Assembly (NCBI RefSeq): GCF_003990645.1
Contig: NZ_RYZK01000001.1
Location: forward strand, 558,001 to 622,000
DNA: 64,000 nucleotides
Direction of reading: 5' to 3'
Origin: Shimia sediminis
GTDB taxonomy: Bacteria; Pseudomonadota; Alphaproteobacteria; Rhodobacterales; Rhodobacteraceae
Shown one piece after another: positions 1-8,212 of this stretch. The translations under genes were made by a program, and so were the position numbers. Positions within the stretch are counted from its first letter, which is position 1. Every line of letters begins with the position of its first letter. The notes under the pieces are model-generated. The model made no database searches. It had not been told where the DNA came from and saw nothing but the letters and a program-made list of their open reading frames with translations.

Positions 1-2
1 TG

Positions 3-149
3 CGGGCCGCGCTTGAAACCCACGAACGAGGTCCACGCCCCACTCTGGATCAGATCACCGACGCATTGGGTCCGTTCTCTTCTGCCAACGATGGCACCGA
101 GGAAGACGCCGCCGCCCCTGCCCGCCGGAATCGACGCCGCCGGGGTTAG
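3..149 (+). CDS. C-terminal end of an unidentified protein (5' end outside window)
   Basis: An open frame enters from the left edge and stops at a TAG at 147-149, giving 48 residues. It reads as plausible coding sequence: an amphipathic stretch containing LDQITDALG, then an acidic/alanine linker, and a strongly basic tail ending RRNRRRRG. Such Arg-rich tails occur on nucleic-acid-binding proteins, but nothing here identifies the family. The other two forward frames are either stopped early or low quality. The assignment as coding is an inference from composition only. Confidence 0.45.
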   Translation, partial: RAALETHERGPRPTLDQITDALGPFSSANDGTEEDAAAPARRNRRRRG

Positions 150-248
150 GTCTGCTTTCCAACGCAGGACGCGCCGCGACAGGGGTTGAACCCCCGGGCA
201 TCCGATTGCATGCTCGGGCGGCGTATCCAAACTTGTTCGCGGGAATAC

Positions 249-1085
249 ATGTCAGAGCCTGAGCGTTCCTCAATCATGGGTCCGGCCCTGTTTTTCGGGC
301 TATTGGTCTATGCGCTGGCAACCTATTCGCCGCCGGATGTCACCTATGCCAATCCGGCTGACAGCCTGGAACTGGAAGAGGTCACAGCGGAGGCAACGAT
401 TTCTCCTCCTTTGGTTTTCGAACAGCATCTGCTGCCCAATAGTCCGGAACCGCATCACGCGCTGCGACGGCCCGACAGTTCTACCAGACCCACCTCGCAA
501 ACCGCCGAACTGCGCTTTCCCGGGCCGGACAGACGCCACCCTGTCGTTGTGGGTGATTTTCGCGGGATCGTCCGACCTTTGCCTGCCGCACTCGGCGTTG
601 CCGATTTTGAAACGTCAAACTCCGGACAACCTCCGCAACCGGGCGAGCCTGGCGTGTTGATCCAAATTGGCGCGACACGTGAAGGGCCGGTGGCACGCGG
701 CAACGCCTTGCCCACGGTGAGGGGCGTGTTTCAGCAAGACTTTGGTTTGGCGGTGCATGGCGCCGATCCACTGCGCGTTGGGTCATCGCATTTTTCGGAA
801 CGACACCCCGGAACGCTCCCTGATACCCTCAGTGCCCCCCATCCGAGCGGGCTTCGCCCCGAGTCCCCCATGGCGACGCTAAAGAGCATGGCTGTCGGCG
901 GCGAAAACGTGCACCTGCGCAAAGGGCCCGGGATCGGGTTCCCAACCCTCGCAACAACCCGTTTGGGGGACCTTGTTCACATTGTGGGCACCATCGGGAA
1001 TTGGCGGCGGGTTGTCTTGCGCACCGCAGATGGTGAGGTTTCGGGGTGGATGTATGTGGATTATCTGCCCGACATCGAAAACTAA
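249..1085 (+). CDS. SH3 (SH3b) domain-containing envelope protein
   Basis: A 278-aa protein. A hydrophobic segment near the N-terminus (about residues 10-25, GPALFFGLLVYALATY) can act as a signal anchor. A long Pro-rich, poorly conserved linker follows, and the last 65 residues form a bacterial SH3 domain: ENVHLRKGPG, then the WRRV and GWMYVDYL motifs. This matches the SH3_3 class found in alphaproteobacterial cell-wall-associated proteins, which usually bind peptidoglycan or act as targeting modules. I chose ATG 249 because the upstream TTG extension at 186 has no membrane or family-like sequence; ATG 276 is also possible. No catalytic domain is visible. It reads away from the upstream partial gene and is probably monocistronic. 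Confidence 0.75.
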   Translation: MSEPERSSIMGPALFFGLLVYALATYSPPDVTYANPADSLELEEVTAEATISPPLVFEQHLLPNSPEPHHALRRPDSSTRPTSQTAELRFPGPDRRHPVVVGDFRGIVRPLPAALGVADFETSNSGQPPQPGEPGVLIQIGATREGPVARGNALPTVRGVFQQDFGLAVHGADPLRVGSSHFSERHPGTLPDTLSAPHPSGLRPESPMATLKSMAVGGENVHLRKGPGIGFPTLATTRLGDLVHIVGTIGNWRRVVLRTADGEVSGWMYVDYLPDIEN

Positions 1086-1145
1086 GCGCAAAACATGAGC
1101 AAATGTCACAAATCCCGTCTCGAAATTGCGACCAGATGACGCCAT

Positions 1146-1159
1146 TTGACCTAGATCAG
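1146..1159. promoter_or_regulatory. Possible FNR/CRP-family box
   Basis: TTGAC-CTAG-ATCAG, an imperfect dyad close to the FnrL consensus TTGAT-N4-ATCAA known from Rhodobacter. It lies about 105 bp upstream of the ATG of the small gene at 1265. One half-site position departs from consensus on each side, so this is only a candidate. Confidence 0.25.
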
Positions 1160-1264
1160 TGTCGCTGCCGGTGATCCTTTCGCAAACTGCGAGTGTCGAC
1201 GTTTCGGGATGCCCCAATTTTGTCTTGGTGTGCACCCATCAAAACAATCGGCTGGGAGACACAC

Positions 1265-1528
1265 ATGAGCATTTTGTTTGAAAAAATGACCCCGGAAGCC
1301 CGTGAAATCGCAGAGGAAAAGCTGCGCGCTGAGGGGATTTTGGCCCCCGACGCCCCTCTGGAATACGCCTTTGAGGTGTTGGCATCCGAGATGCCAGCGC
1401 TTGAGCAGGCCCGCGCAGATTTCGATGACAGGATTGCGGCTTGCGGTGCGAAAGATCATGCCGCGCTGGCCCAACTGGCCATTGATAAGGCCCGGCGGGT
1501 CCAAAAGGGCATCTCAGAACTGGCCTAG
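1265..1528 (+). CDS. Small conserved-looking hypothetical protein (87 aa)
   Basis: ATG 1265 is preceded by GGGAGACACAC, an acceptable ribosome binding site, and opens an 87-aa acidic, highly helical protein. It starts MSILFEKMTPEAREIAEEKL and ends RRVQKGISELA. There is no signal peptide, membrane helix or metal motif (one Cys, in the sequence AACGAKD). I do not recognise the family. Heptad-like spacing suggests a helical bundle or small coiled coil. The longer frame beginning near 1193 has no ribosome site and lacks coding character. It converges closely on the radical-SAM gene, with only 3 bp between stop codons. An FNR-like dyad about 105 bp upstream hints at oxygen-responsive expression, which is inference only. 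Confidence 0.6.
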   Translation: MSILFEKMTPEAREIAEEKLRAEGILAPDAPLEYAFEVLASEMPALEQARADFDDRIAACGAKDHAALAQLAIDKARRVQKGISELA

Positions 1529-1531
1529 GCG

Positions 1532-2614
1532 TCAGAACAGGGCCATCTGGTCTCCGACGGCCAAAGGAACCTGAAACAGGTCCTGGCGCAGGGGCGGCAA
1601 ATCCGGGGCCAGACCCTGTCGGCGCATTGCGATCTTGAACCGCGCCGCAATCATGTCGGCATAGTGACCCTCGCCGCGCATTCGACGGCCCCATTGGGCA
1701 TCATAGTCCTGTCCCCGATGCATTTCGCGCAACCGGGCCATAACGCGCTCGGATCGCATGGGAAAGTGCGCTTCGAGCCATTCGCGAAACAGCGGAGACA
1801 CTTCTTGCGGTAATCGTAGCATGATCCAGTTCGCGGCCTTTGCCCCCGCCACACAAGACGCCTGCAGTATCGCTTCAATCTCGTGATCGGTGACAGACGG
1901 AACAACCGGAGCCATCATGAGCCGGACGGGAATGCCAGCATCCGCAAGGCGACGAATGGTTTGCAGACGCCGTTTGGGAGACGGCGCACGGGGCTCCATC
2001 AGACGGGACAACGACGTATCGAGAGATGTGATCGAGATGCCTACATTCACGAGGCCACGCTGGGCCATTGACGCAAGCACATCAATATCACGCTCGATCA
2101 GCGTGCCCTTGGTGACGATCCCGACCGGGTGGTTGAACGCGCTCAGAACCTTGAGACAGCCACGCATCACCTTCATGTCACGCTCGGCCGGTTGGTAAGG
2201 ATCGGTGTTTGTGCCAATCGCAATGGTATCGGGTTTGTAGGACTTGCGCCGCAACTCCTTGTCCAGAATTTCGGATGCGTTTGGGCGCGCAATGATCTTG
2301 GTTTCAAAGTCCAATCCGGCAGAAAATCCCAAATAACAGTGCGTCGGGCGGGCAAAACAATAGACACAGCCGTGTTCGCATCCGCGATACGGGTTCAACG
2401 AGCGGTCAAAGGGCAAATCCGGAGAGGTGTTTCGGGTGATGATCGATTTGGCCTGCTCCAGAGTCAGCTCAGTTCGAAAGGGAGGAAGCTCTTCTTCCAT
2501 GTCCCAACCATCACTTTCAACGTTGCGTTGTAGGTCGAAACGCCCTGTCTGATTGCTCAGCGCGCCGCGGGACCGACGCAGGTCCGCGGGAATTTCGGAT
2601 TTTGATGTGTTCAT
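1532..2614 (-). CDS. PA0069-family radical SAM protein
   Basis: A 360-aa protein. The 4Fe-4S/SAM motif CX3CX2C is present as C79-EHG-C83-VY-C86 inside NPYRGCEHGCVYCFARPTH, the hallmark of the PA0069/Rv2578c radical SAM family related to spore photoproduct lyase. A second family feature is DFETKIIARPNA downstream. The cellular reaction of this family is not established. ATG 2614 gives the family-typical N-terminus (MNTSKSEIPADLRR); the extra 15 hydrophobic residues of a longer frame do not fit. It is transcribed toward the small orphan and divergently from the corrinoid-protein gene, with about 210 bp between them. It is not a RamA-type corrinoid activator, because it lacks the C-terminal ferredoxin-like Cys clusters. 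Confidence 0.85.
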   Translation of the reverse strand: MNTSKSEIPADLRRSRGALSNQTGRFDLQRNVESDGWDMEEELPPFRTELTLEQAKSIITRNTSPDLPFDRSLNPYRGCEHGCVYCFARPTHCYLGFSAGLDFETKIIARPNASEILDKELRRKSYKPDTIAIGTNTDPYQPAERDMKVMRGCLKVLSAFNHPVGIVTKGTLIERDIDVLASMAQRGLVNVGISITSLDTSLSRLMEPRAPSPKRRLQTIRRLADAGIPVRLMMAPVVPSVTDHEIEAILQASCVAGAKAANWIMLRLPQEVSPLFREWLEAHFPMRSERVMARLREMHRGQDYDAQWGRRMRGEGHYADMIAARFKIAMRRQGLAPDLPPLRQDLFQVPLAVGDQMALF

Positions 2615-2823
2615 CCCCAGAAAGTAGAACAAATAGAGAACAAATACAACAAACCTCAAGATTGTTTTGAACAGATTTCACTGGGAATGTGCATTTTCCG
2701 CGTGATAAGTCGGTCGCAGCGCGGGCCATGTCGCAATTTTGACAGTCGGCTCGGCACAAAATGACCAAATGTGGAAAAAACCACGACCCCGGCCAAACGC
2801 GTCGGCACTATTGAGGAATGCTC

Positions 2824-3522
2824 ATGTCGGAAGAAGACGATATCATCCTGTCTGAACTGGACGACGAAGAACTGGTCCAACAGATGTTCGATGACCTTTA
2901 TGACGGTCTCAAGGAAGAGATCGAAGAGGCTGTGAACATTCTTCTGGAACGCGGATGGCAACCCTACGACATCCTGACCAAGGCTTTGGTTGGCGGTATG
3001 ACCATCGTTGGGGCCGACTTCCGCGACGGTATTCTGTTTGTCCCCGAAGTTCTGCTGGCGGCAAACGCCATGAAAGGCGGCATGTTCATTCTGAAGCCGC
3101 TTTTGGCGGAAACTGGCGCGCCTCGCGTTGGTAAAATGGTCATCGGCACCGTCAAAGGCGACATTCACGACATCGGCAAGAACCTTGTTTCGATGATGAT
3201 GGAAGGTGCCGGGTTCGAAGTTGTTGATCTTGGCATCAACAACGCGGTCGAAGCCTATCTTGAAGCGCTGGAAAACGAGAAGCCGGATATCCTTGGGATG
3301 TCGGCGTTGCTGACGACCACAATGCCATACATGAAAGTCGTGATCGACACGCTGGTCGAACAAGGCCTGCGCGACGACTATATTGTTCTGGTTGGTGGCG
3401 CCCCGTTGAACGAAGAGTTTGGCAAGGCCATTGGCGCTGACGCTTACTGCCGCGATGCGGCTGTTGCCGTGGAAACCGCCAAGGACCTGGTAGGGCGCAA
3501 GCACAACCAAATGAACGGCTGA
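2824..3522 (+). CDS. Corrinoid (B12-binding) methyl-carrier protein, MtbC/MttC-like
   Basis: A 232-aa protein with the two-part architecture of methyltransferase cognate corrinoid proteins. An N-terminal helical cap (about 15-95, DGLKEEIEEAVNILLERGW) is followed by a Rossmann-like B12 domain. The cobalamin lower-ligand motif DxHxxG is intact as D113-I-H115-DI-G118. The VGGAP motif lies near the C-terminus. Such proteins accept a methyl group from an MttB/MtbB-type enzyme and pass it to a second methyltransferase (to coenzyme M or tetrahydrofolate). No such partner is adjacent, although an MttB-family gene lies at 47322-48866. ATG 2824 (MSEEDD) is preferred; ATG 2818 is an in-frame alternative. 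DUF1638 follows after a hairpin. Confidence 0.9.
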   Translation: MSEEDDIILSELDDEELVQQMFDDLYDGLKEEIEEAVNILLERGWQPYDILTKALVGGMTIVGADFRDGILFVPEVLLAANAMKGGMFILKPLLAETGAPRVGKMVIGTVKGDIHDIGKNLVSMMMEGAGFEVVDLGINNAVEAYLEALENEKPDILGMSALLTTTMPYMKVVIDTLVEQGLRDDYIVLVGGAPLNEEFGKAIGADAYCRDAAVAVETAKDLVGRKHNQMNG

Positions 3523-3547
3523 TCCGGGCTGAAAATTACCTTAAAAG

Positions 3548-3581
3548 GGCCCGCCAAGACACTGGCGGGCCTTTGTTTTTT
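3548..3581 (+). terminator. Rho-independent terminator/attenuator between corrinoid gene and DUF1638
   Basis: A 9-bp perfect stem, GGCCCGCCA (3548-3556) paired with TGGCGGGCC (3563-3571), with a 6-nt loop, followed by TTTGTTTTTT. The T-run ends directly at the GGAGAG ribosome site of the next gene, so partial read-through would set the level of DUF1638. Confidence 0.8.
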
Positions 3582-3591
3582 GGAGAGAGAC

Positions 3592-4230
3592 ATGTCTTTG
3601 CCGAGCGACTCGCAATTAACGGATACGGGCTTGGATCTCACTGGGGCGACCGGGCGCATTTTGTTGCTGGCCTGTGGTGCACTTGCGCGGGAAATTCTTG
3701 CCTTGAAGGAGGCCAATGCTTGGGACCATATGGATCTGACCTGCCTGCCGGCAAATCTCCACCTCTATCCGGATAAAATTCCTGATGCCGTTCGCGAAGC
3801 GGTTTCAAAGCACCGGCAAGAGTATGACGACATTTTTGTCGTTTATGCAGACTGCGGAACCGGGGGCATGTTGCAAAAGACCTGTCAGGAACTGGGCGTT
3901 GAAATGGTGGAAGGCCCCCATTGCTACAGCTTTTTCGAAGGCAATGAGGCGTTTGCCAAGGTCACTGAGGAAGAATTCGGGACGTTCTACCTGACAGACT
4001 TTCTGACGCGGCAGTTTGATGCCTTTGTTTGGAAGCCCATGGGGTTGGACCGTCATCCGGAACTGCGCGACATGTATTTCGGAAATTACACCAAACTTGT
4101 CTATCAGTCGCAGACGCATGACCCGGCTTTGCTGGCCAAGGCCCGGGACTGCGCAGAACGTCTCAAACTGCCGTTTGAGCACCGCCATACAGGGTATGGC
4201 GATCTCAAGACTGTTTTGGAAAAACTCTGA
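3592..4230 (+). CDS. DUF1638 domain protein
   Basis: A 212-aa soluble protein matching DUF1638: a LLLACGALAREILAL opening, the DLTCLPANLHLYPDKIP segment, DIFVVYADCGTGG, and a C-terminal YxxLVYQSQ region. DUF1638 proteins of unknown biochemical role recur next to corrinoid methyltransferase genes in Rhodobacteraceae and in Methanosarcina, so a role in corrinoid-dependent methyl transfer or its maintenance is plausible inference. The start is set by GGAGAGAGAC six bases before ATG 3592. The gene lies just behind the hairpin terminator of the corrinoid gene, in the same orientation, and the two are probably one regulated unit. Conserved Cys residues in ADCGTGG could bind a metal; that is unproven. 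Confidence 0.85.
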   Translation: MSLPSDSQLTDTGLDLTGATGRILLLACGALAREILALKEANAWDHMDLTCLPANLHLYPDKIPDAVREAVSKHRQEYDDIFVVYADCGTGGMLQKTCQELGVEMVEGPHCYSFFEGNEAFAKVTEEEFGTFYLTDFLTRQFDAFVWKPMGLDRHPELRDMYFGNYTKLVYQSQTHDPALLAKARDCAERLKLPFEHRHTGYGDLKTVLEKL

Positions 4231-4366
4231 GCTTCACGTGGCAGGTCGATCCTTCGCAGCTTTGGAAACTGCTTGCAGATCGTGCCAATATTAGATCGTC
4301 CCATTCTAATTGTTCAGGCCACTGCCTAGCTCATCTGCATACCGCAAGATGTGCAGGAGAGTTCTG

Positions 4367-5344
4367 ATGGCCATTTCCGATCAAGTCCCCACTGTTTCTG
4401 GTTTTCACGCCAAGTCCACTGGACGCGAAGTGATTAAAGACACTGACCTGGCAGGGAAAACTGCAATTGTCACCGGCGGCTACAGCGGCCTTGGGCTTGA
4501 GACCGTACGTGCATTGGCCGAGAAGGGAGTAAAAGTCATTGTTCCCGTACGCTCTCCTGAAAAGGCGCGCGAGGCATTGTCTGATGTCGCGGGGCATGTG
4601 GTCACGGCCCCGCTGGATCTTGGCGACATGGCGTCGGTACAGGGTTTTGCAGGGTCAATGGTCAGCGAGCTTTCACAGCTCGACCTGTTGATCAACAATG
4701 CCGGGATCATGGCCTGCCCCAAAGCACGGGTCGGCCCCGGATGGGAATCGCAGTTTGGCGTCAATCACATGGGCCATTTTGCTTTGACCAAAGCACTGAT
4801 GCCGCTTTTGTCTGCGACCGAGGGTGCTCGGGTCATTTCACTGTCTTCGACAGGACATAAGATTTCAGACATTCTGTGGAACGACATCCAGTACGACAAC
4901 ACCGACTATGACAAATGGCAGGCGTATGGCCAGGCCAAGACCGCCAATGCACTGTTTGCCAATGCTTTGTCCCGCCGATTGAAAGACACAGGTGGTCTTG
5001 CTTTCTCTGTGCATCCCGGCGGAATTTTTACGCCCCTGCAACGCCATCTGCCCAAAGAGGAAATGATCGCACTGGGGTGGCTGGACGCGTCCGGCGAACC
5101 CTCGGAATTGGCGAAACAAGGTTTCAAGACGCCAGAACAAGGCTGTTCAACCACGCTTTGGGCGGCCACATCGAGCAAGCTCTCGGGCAAGGCGGGTGTC
5201 TATTGCGAAGATTGCGACATTGCAGCGCCCACGGACCCCGAAAGCCCAACGGCGCGTTTCTTTGGTGTGAACGCTCATGCCTGTGATGATGAGAGCGCCG
5301 AACGGTTGTGGAACATCAGCGAAGGGCTTTTGGAAAACACCTGA
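4367..5344 (+). CDS. Short-chain dehydrogenase/reductase (SDR), retinol/protochlorophyllide-reductase-like subgroup
   Basis: A 325-aa classical SDR. Nucleotide-binding TGGYSGLG at 36-43, NNAG at 110-113, catalytic Ser in SLSSTGH (about 161) and YGQAK (Tyr187, Lys191) are all present, so it should be an active NAD(P)H oxidoreductase. The VPVRSPEKA segment after beta-2 (Arg at the position that reads the 2'-phosphate) favours NADPH. The overall length and the FTPLQRHLP region resemble the light-independent POR-like/WWOX-type SDRs; the substrate cannot be read. ATG 4367 has AGGAGAG seven bases upstream, which rejects the longer frame from 4310. It is about 136 bp downstream of DUF1638 and ends 16 bp from the convergent regulator gene. 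Confidence 0.85.
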   Translation: MAISDQVPTVSGFHAKSTGREVIKDTDLAGKTAIVTGGYSGLGLETVRALAEKGVKVIVPVRSPEKAREALSDVAGHVVTAPLDLGDMASVQGFAGSMVSELSQLDLLINNAGIMACPKARVGPGWESQFGVNHMGHFALTKALMPLLSATEGARVISLSSTGHKISDILWNDIQYDNTDYDKWQAYGQAKTANALFANALSRRLKDTGGLAFSVHPGGIFTPLQRHLPKEEMIALGWLDASGEPSELAKQGFKTPEQGCSTTLWAATSSKLSGKAGVYCEDCDIAAPTDPESPTARFFGVNAHACDDESAERLWNISEGLLENT

Positions 5345-5360
5345 TTGCCAACTCAGGGGC

Positions 5361-5984
5361 TCACATCAAGGACGTTACCCAAAGGATGTTTGCATCTTCC
5401 TGCGAAACCGAGATGGCATTGTGCCCCATCGAGCCGTCATAATAGGCGCTGTCGCCACGTCGCATTTCGATAGGTTCATAGAACTCGGTGTAGAGCCGGA
5501 TCACCCCGGTCAGAACATAGAGGAACTCTTCACCGTCGTGGCGCACCCAGCCGTCGAATTCATCCATCGAGCGGGCCCGTACACGCGCACGATAAGGCAA
5601 CATGGTTTTCTTGGTCAGGGTTTCTGCCAAAAGCTCGTGCTCGTAGGTGGTGGTTGCTTGGAGCATCCCTTGGCCAGAAGGCACCACGGCCAACCGGCCG
5701 TTAACCTGTTCTTTTTGTGGCGGTGTGAACAGTTGCGGAACCGAAATCTCGAGCCCAACAGCGAGCTTTTTCAACGCATCATAGGTCGGAGACATTTGAC
5801 CGTTTTCAATCTTGGACAGGGTTGATCGTGCCAAACCCGCCTGCTTTGCGGCCTGTTCCAGCGTCCAATCGCGTGCTTTGCGCAGGTCCCGCACCCGTTG
5901 GCCCAGGTCAAGCGGCTCAATGTGGTCATGTTGACCGTTTTCACGGGCCACACGGATCAAGGATTGGGGATCTTTGTCGGTCAT
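5361..5984 (-). CDS. XRE-family transcriptional regulator with C-terminal cupin domain
   Basis: A 207-aa regulator. A helix-turn-helix domain at about residues 27-82 (LGQRVRDLRKARDWTLEQAA, then LARSTLSKIENGQMSPT) is followed by a cupin sensor domain at about 120-205 with EEFLYVLTG and GDSAYYDGSMGHNAI. Family members (PuuR/SutR type) control amino-acid, amine or acyl-compound metabolism by binding a small ligand in the cupin. ATG 5984 gives the normal length; the long upstream extension overlaps the divergent gene and is not coding. It shares a 66-bp intergenic region with the acyl-CoA ligase operon, so it is the likely regulator of that operon and of itself. Confidence 0.88.
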   Translation of the reverse strand: MTDKDPQSLIRVARENGQHDHIEPLDLGQRVRDLRKARDWTLEQAAKQAGLARSTLSKIENGQMSPTYDALKKLAVGLEISVPQLFTPPQKEQVNGRLAVVPSGQGMLQATTTYEHELLAETLTKKTMLPYRARVRARSMDEFDGWVRHDGEEFLYVLTGVIRLYTEFYEPIEMRRGDSAYYDGSMGHNAISVSQEDANILWVTSLM

Positions 5985-6050
5985 AGCGCGTCTTGTAGAC
6001 CGCGCTCTGGTGCCCTTGCAACTCCCCTGCCCCCACAATACCAAGAATAC

Positions 6051-7574
6051 ATGATTTCTGTTTTTGATCAGGGCCAACATCCAGCGGCGCCAGCATCTTT
6101 CAACATGGCTGCGCATGTACTGGCGCATGCCGACCGCCTGGCTGACAAGATCGCCCTGTCGGTCATGTCGGTCAGCGGGGCGCAGGACTGGACCTTTGGC
6201 GCATTGAAAGACGCTGTTTTGGGAACCGGAACAGGTCTTTTGCACCAAGGCTTGCAGCCGGGTGACCGGGTTCTCATGCGGCTGGGCAATACGGTGGAGT
6301 TTCCGATTGCCTATCTCGGGGCCATCGCGGTGGGATTGGTGCCAGTTCCGACCTCATCGCAGCTGACAGAGGCGGAAGTGGCGAAAATGCTGGCGGAGTT
6401 AGAGCCTGGTGCGATTCTGCGTGATCCAAAAGTCGCCTGCCCTGAAACGCCGAACATCGCACAAATCTCACTGGCGCAGTTGGAAGACATGCGTGACCTG
6501 GAGGCGGCGGATTTCAACATGGGTGACCCGGATCGGATGGCGTACATCATCTACACGTCCGGCACATCCGGAGTGCCACGAGCGGTCTGCCACGCACACC
6601 GAGCGATCTGGGCACGGCAAATGATGCACGAAGGCTGGTACGGACTGGTGTCTGACGACCGGTTGATGCACGCAGGTGCCTTTAACTGGACCTATACGCT
6701 TGGCACCGGCCTGATGGATCCATGGTCGGTCGGTGCCACTGCCCTGATCCCGGACAAAGGCGTCGACATCGGTACGCTTCCCGTCCTTTTGAAGCGACAC
6801 AAGGCCACCATCTTTGCCGCCGCCCCCGGGGTTTACCGCAAAATGCTCTCGGATCACCCGGACATCCACCTACCGGACTTGCGTCATGGCCTTTCCGCCG
6901 GAGAAAAACTCTCCGAGACCATTCGTGAAGAGTGGTTCGAGGCCACAGGGACCGCGCTTCTGGAAGCTTATGGCATGTCAGAATGCTCAACTTTCATTTC
7001 CGCAAGCCCAACTTTGCGCGAGCATCCAGGCACGCTGGGCAGACCCCAGGTCGGCAGACGCATCGCGTTGGTCGGTGACGACGGAGACCCTGTACCGCTA
7101 GGAGATGAGGGCACCATCGCCGTTTCCCGCCGCGACCCGGGCCTGATGTTGGGGTATTGGCGCGCTCCGGAGGAAACCGAAGCACGGTTTACGGGTGAGT
7201 GGTTTCTTACCGGCGACCGCGGCACCATGGATGAGGCGTATTACGTCCGCTACGCGGGTCGGGCCGACGATATGATGAATGCCGGAGGCTACCGCGTTTC
7301 ACCGCTGGAGGTCGAGGCAACCCTGTCACGCTTTCCGGGCATCGTCTCAGTTGGTGTGACAGACGTTGAGATCAAAAAGGACGCCCGCGTTATTGCTGCG
7401 TTTTACACAAGTGCTGGCGAACTGGACGAACAGACGCTCAGGGCTTATGTGGAGGAAACACTGGCGCGATACAAACAGCCCCGCCTGTTTCAACGACTGG
7501 AAGCGCTGCCCACAAACCCTAACGGCAAACTCAGCCGCCGCGCTTTGCGCGACCAATTCAAGGCGACAAAATGA
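6051..7574 (+). CDS. AMP-forming acyl-CoA synthetase/ligase (benzoate-CoA-ligase-like)
   Basis: A 507-aa ANL-superfamily enzyme that would activate a carboxylate with ATP and CoA. The P-loop YTSGTSGVPR is at 168-177, YGMSE at 307-311, GEWFLTGDRG and GRADDMMNAGGYRVSP mark the hinge, and the catalytic Lys is K493 in NPNGKLSRR. Length and motifs are complete. The substrate is not readable; the resemblance is to aryl or medium-chain acyl-CoA ligases. ATG 6051 is chosen because the sequence before it overlaps the divergent regulator. It is the first gene of a run of four genes joined by ATGA stop/start overlaps (to 9776), so translation is coupled. Confidence 0.88.
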   Translation: MISVFDQGQHPAAPASFNMAAHVLAHADRLADKIALSVMSVSGAQDWTFGALKDAVLGTGTGLLHQGLQPGDRVLMRLGNTVEFPIAYLGAIAVGLVPVPTSSQLTEAEVAKMLAELEPGAILRDPKVACPETPNIAQISLAQLEDMRDLEAADFNMGDPDRMAYIIYTSGTSGVPRAVCHAHRAIWARQMMHEGWYGLVSDDRLMHAGAFNWTYTLGTGLMDPWSVGATALIPDKGVDIGTLPVLLKRHKATIFAAAPGVYRKMLSDHPDIHLPDLRHGLSAGEKLSETIREEWFEATGTALLEAYGMSECSTFISASPTLREHPGTLGRPQVGRRIALVGDDGDPVPLGDEGTIAVSRRDPGLMLGYWRAPEETEARFTGEWFLTGDRGTMDEAYYVRYAGRADDMMNAGGYRVSPLEVEATLSRFPGIVSVGVTDVEIKKDARVIAAFYTSAGELDEQTLRAYVEETLARYKQPRLFQRLEALPTNPNGKLSRRALRDQFKATK

Positions 7575-8212
7575 TCAAGCTCGACATCCTGTCCGATCCA
7601 ATTTGCCCATGGTGCTACATCGGCAAGGCACGCCTGGAAAAAGCGATGGAGGCTGAGTCGGATCATCCTTTTGCAATTGAATGGCATCCCTTTCAGCTGA
7701 ACCCGGACATGCCCGAAGAGGGTATGGACCGCCGCGAGTATCTTGAAACCAAGTTTGGAGGCAAAGAGAACGCGATTCGCGTCTACGGCGAGATCGACCG
7801 CCATGCGCGTGAAGAGGGTCTCGAGATCGACTTTGGCGCGATACAACGAACACCCAACACGGTGAACGCGCACCGGCTGATCCATTGGGCAGGCATCGAA
7901 GGCAAGCAAACCGCAGTCGTTGACGCCTTGTTCAAGGCTTACTTTCGTGACGGCCGCGACATTGGTGACGTCGAAGTCCTGTGTGATGTTGCCGACGGTG
8001 CGGGGCTTGATGCCGCGGTCATTGGCAAGCTTCTGAAAACAGACGAAGATGCGGATATGATCCGTGAACGTGATGCACACAGCCGAAAAATGGGCGTAAA
8101 CTCGGTGCCGACCTTCATCGTGGACAACCGGCACGCAGTTCCAGGCGCCCAGACCGCAGAGCTTTGGATCAAGGTAATTCGAGAATTGAACGAGAAACAG
8201 GCGGCCTCATGA
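7571..8212 (+). CDS. DsbA-family (FrnE-like) thiol oxidoreductase
   Basis: A 213-aa cytoplasmic thioredoxin-fold protein with the active site C12-P-W-C15 directly at the N-terminus (DPICPWCYIGKA), a helical insertion, and a cis-Pro loop SVPTFIV near residue 180. There is no signal peptide, which fits the FrnE/2-hydroxychromene-2-carboxylate-isomerase-like branch rather than periplasmic DsbA. Members have been tied to polyketide or aromatic metabolism and to redox stress. It overlaps the ligase stop by ATGA and the following channel gene in the same way, so the three are translated together. A physiological link between them is inference. Confidence 0.88.
   Translation: MIKLDILSDPICPWCYIGKARLEKAMEAESDHPFAIEWHPFQLNPDMPEEGMDRREYLETKFGGKENAIRVYGEIDRHAREEGLEIDFGAIQRTPNTVNAHRLIHWAGIEGKQTAVVDALFKAYFRDGRDIGDVEVLCDVADGAGLDAAVIGKLLKTDEDADMIRERDAHSRKMGVNSVPTFIVDNRHAVPGAQTAELWIKVIRELNEKQAAS

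Noticed and set aside
1532-2614. RamA-type reductive activator for the neighbouring corrinoid protein
   Set aside because: It is a radical SAM enzyme of the PA0069 family and lacks the C-terminal double 4Fe-4S ferredoxin domain that defines RamA.
2656-3510. 284-codon minus-strand frame
   Set aside because: Antisense to the corrinoid-protein gene and compositionally odd (His/Phe/Gln-rich). The plus-strand protein has clear family motifs.
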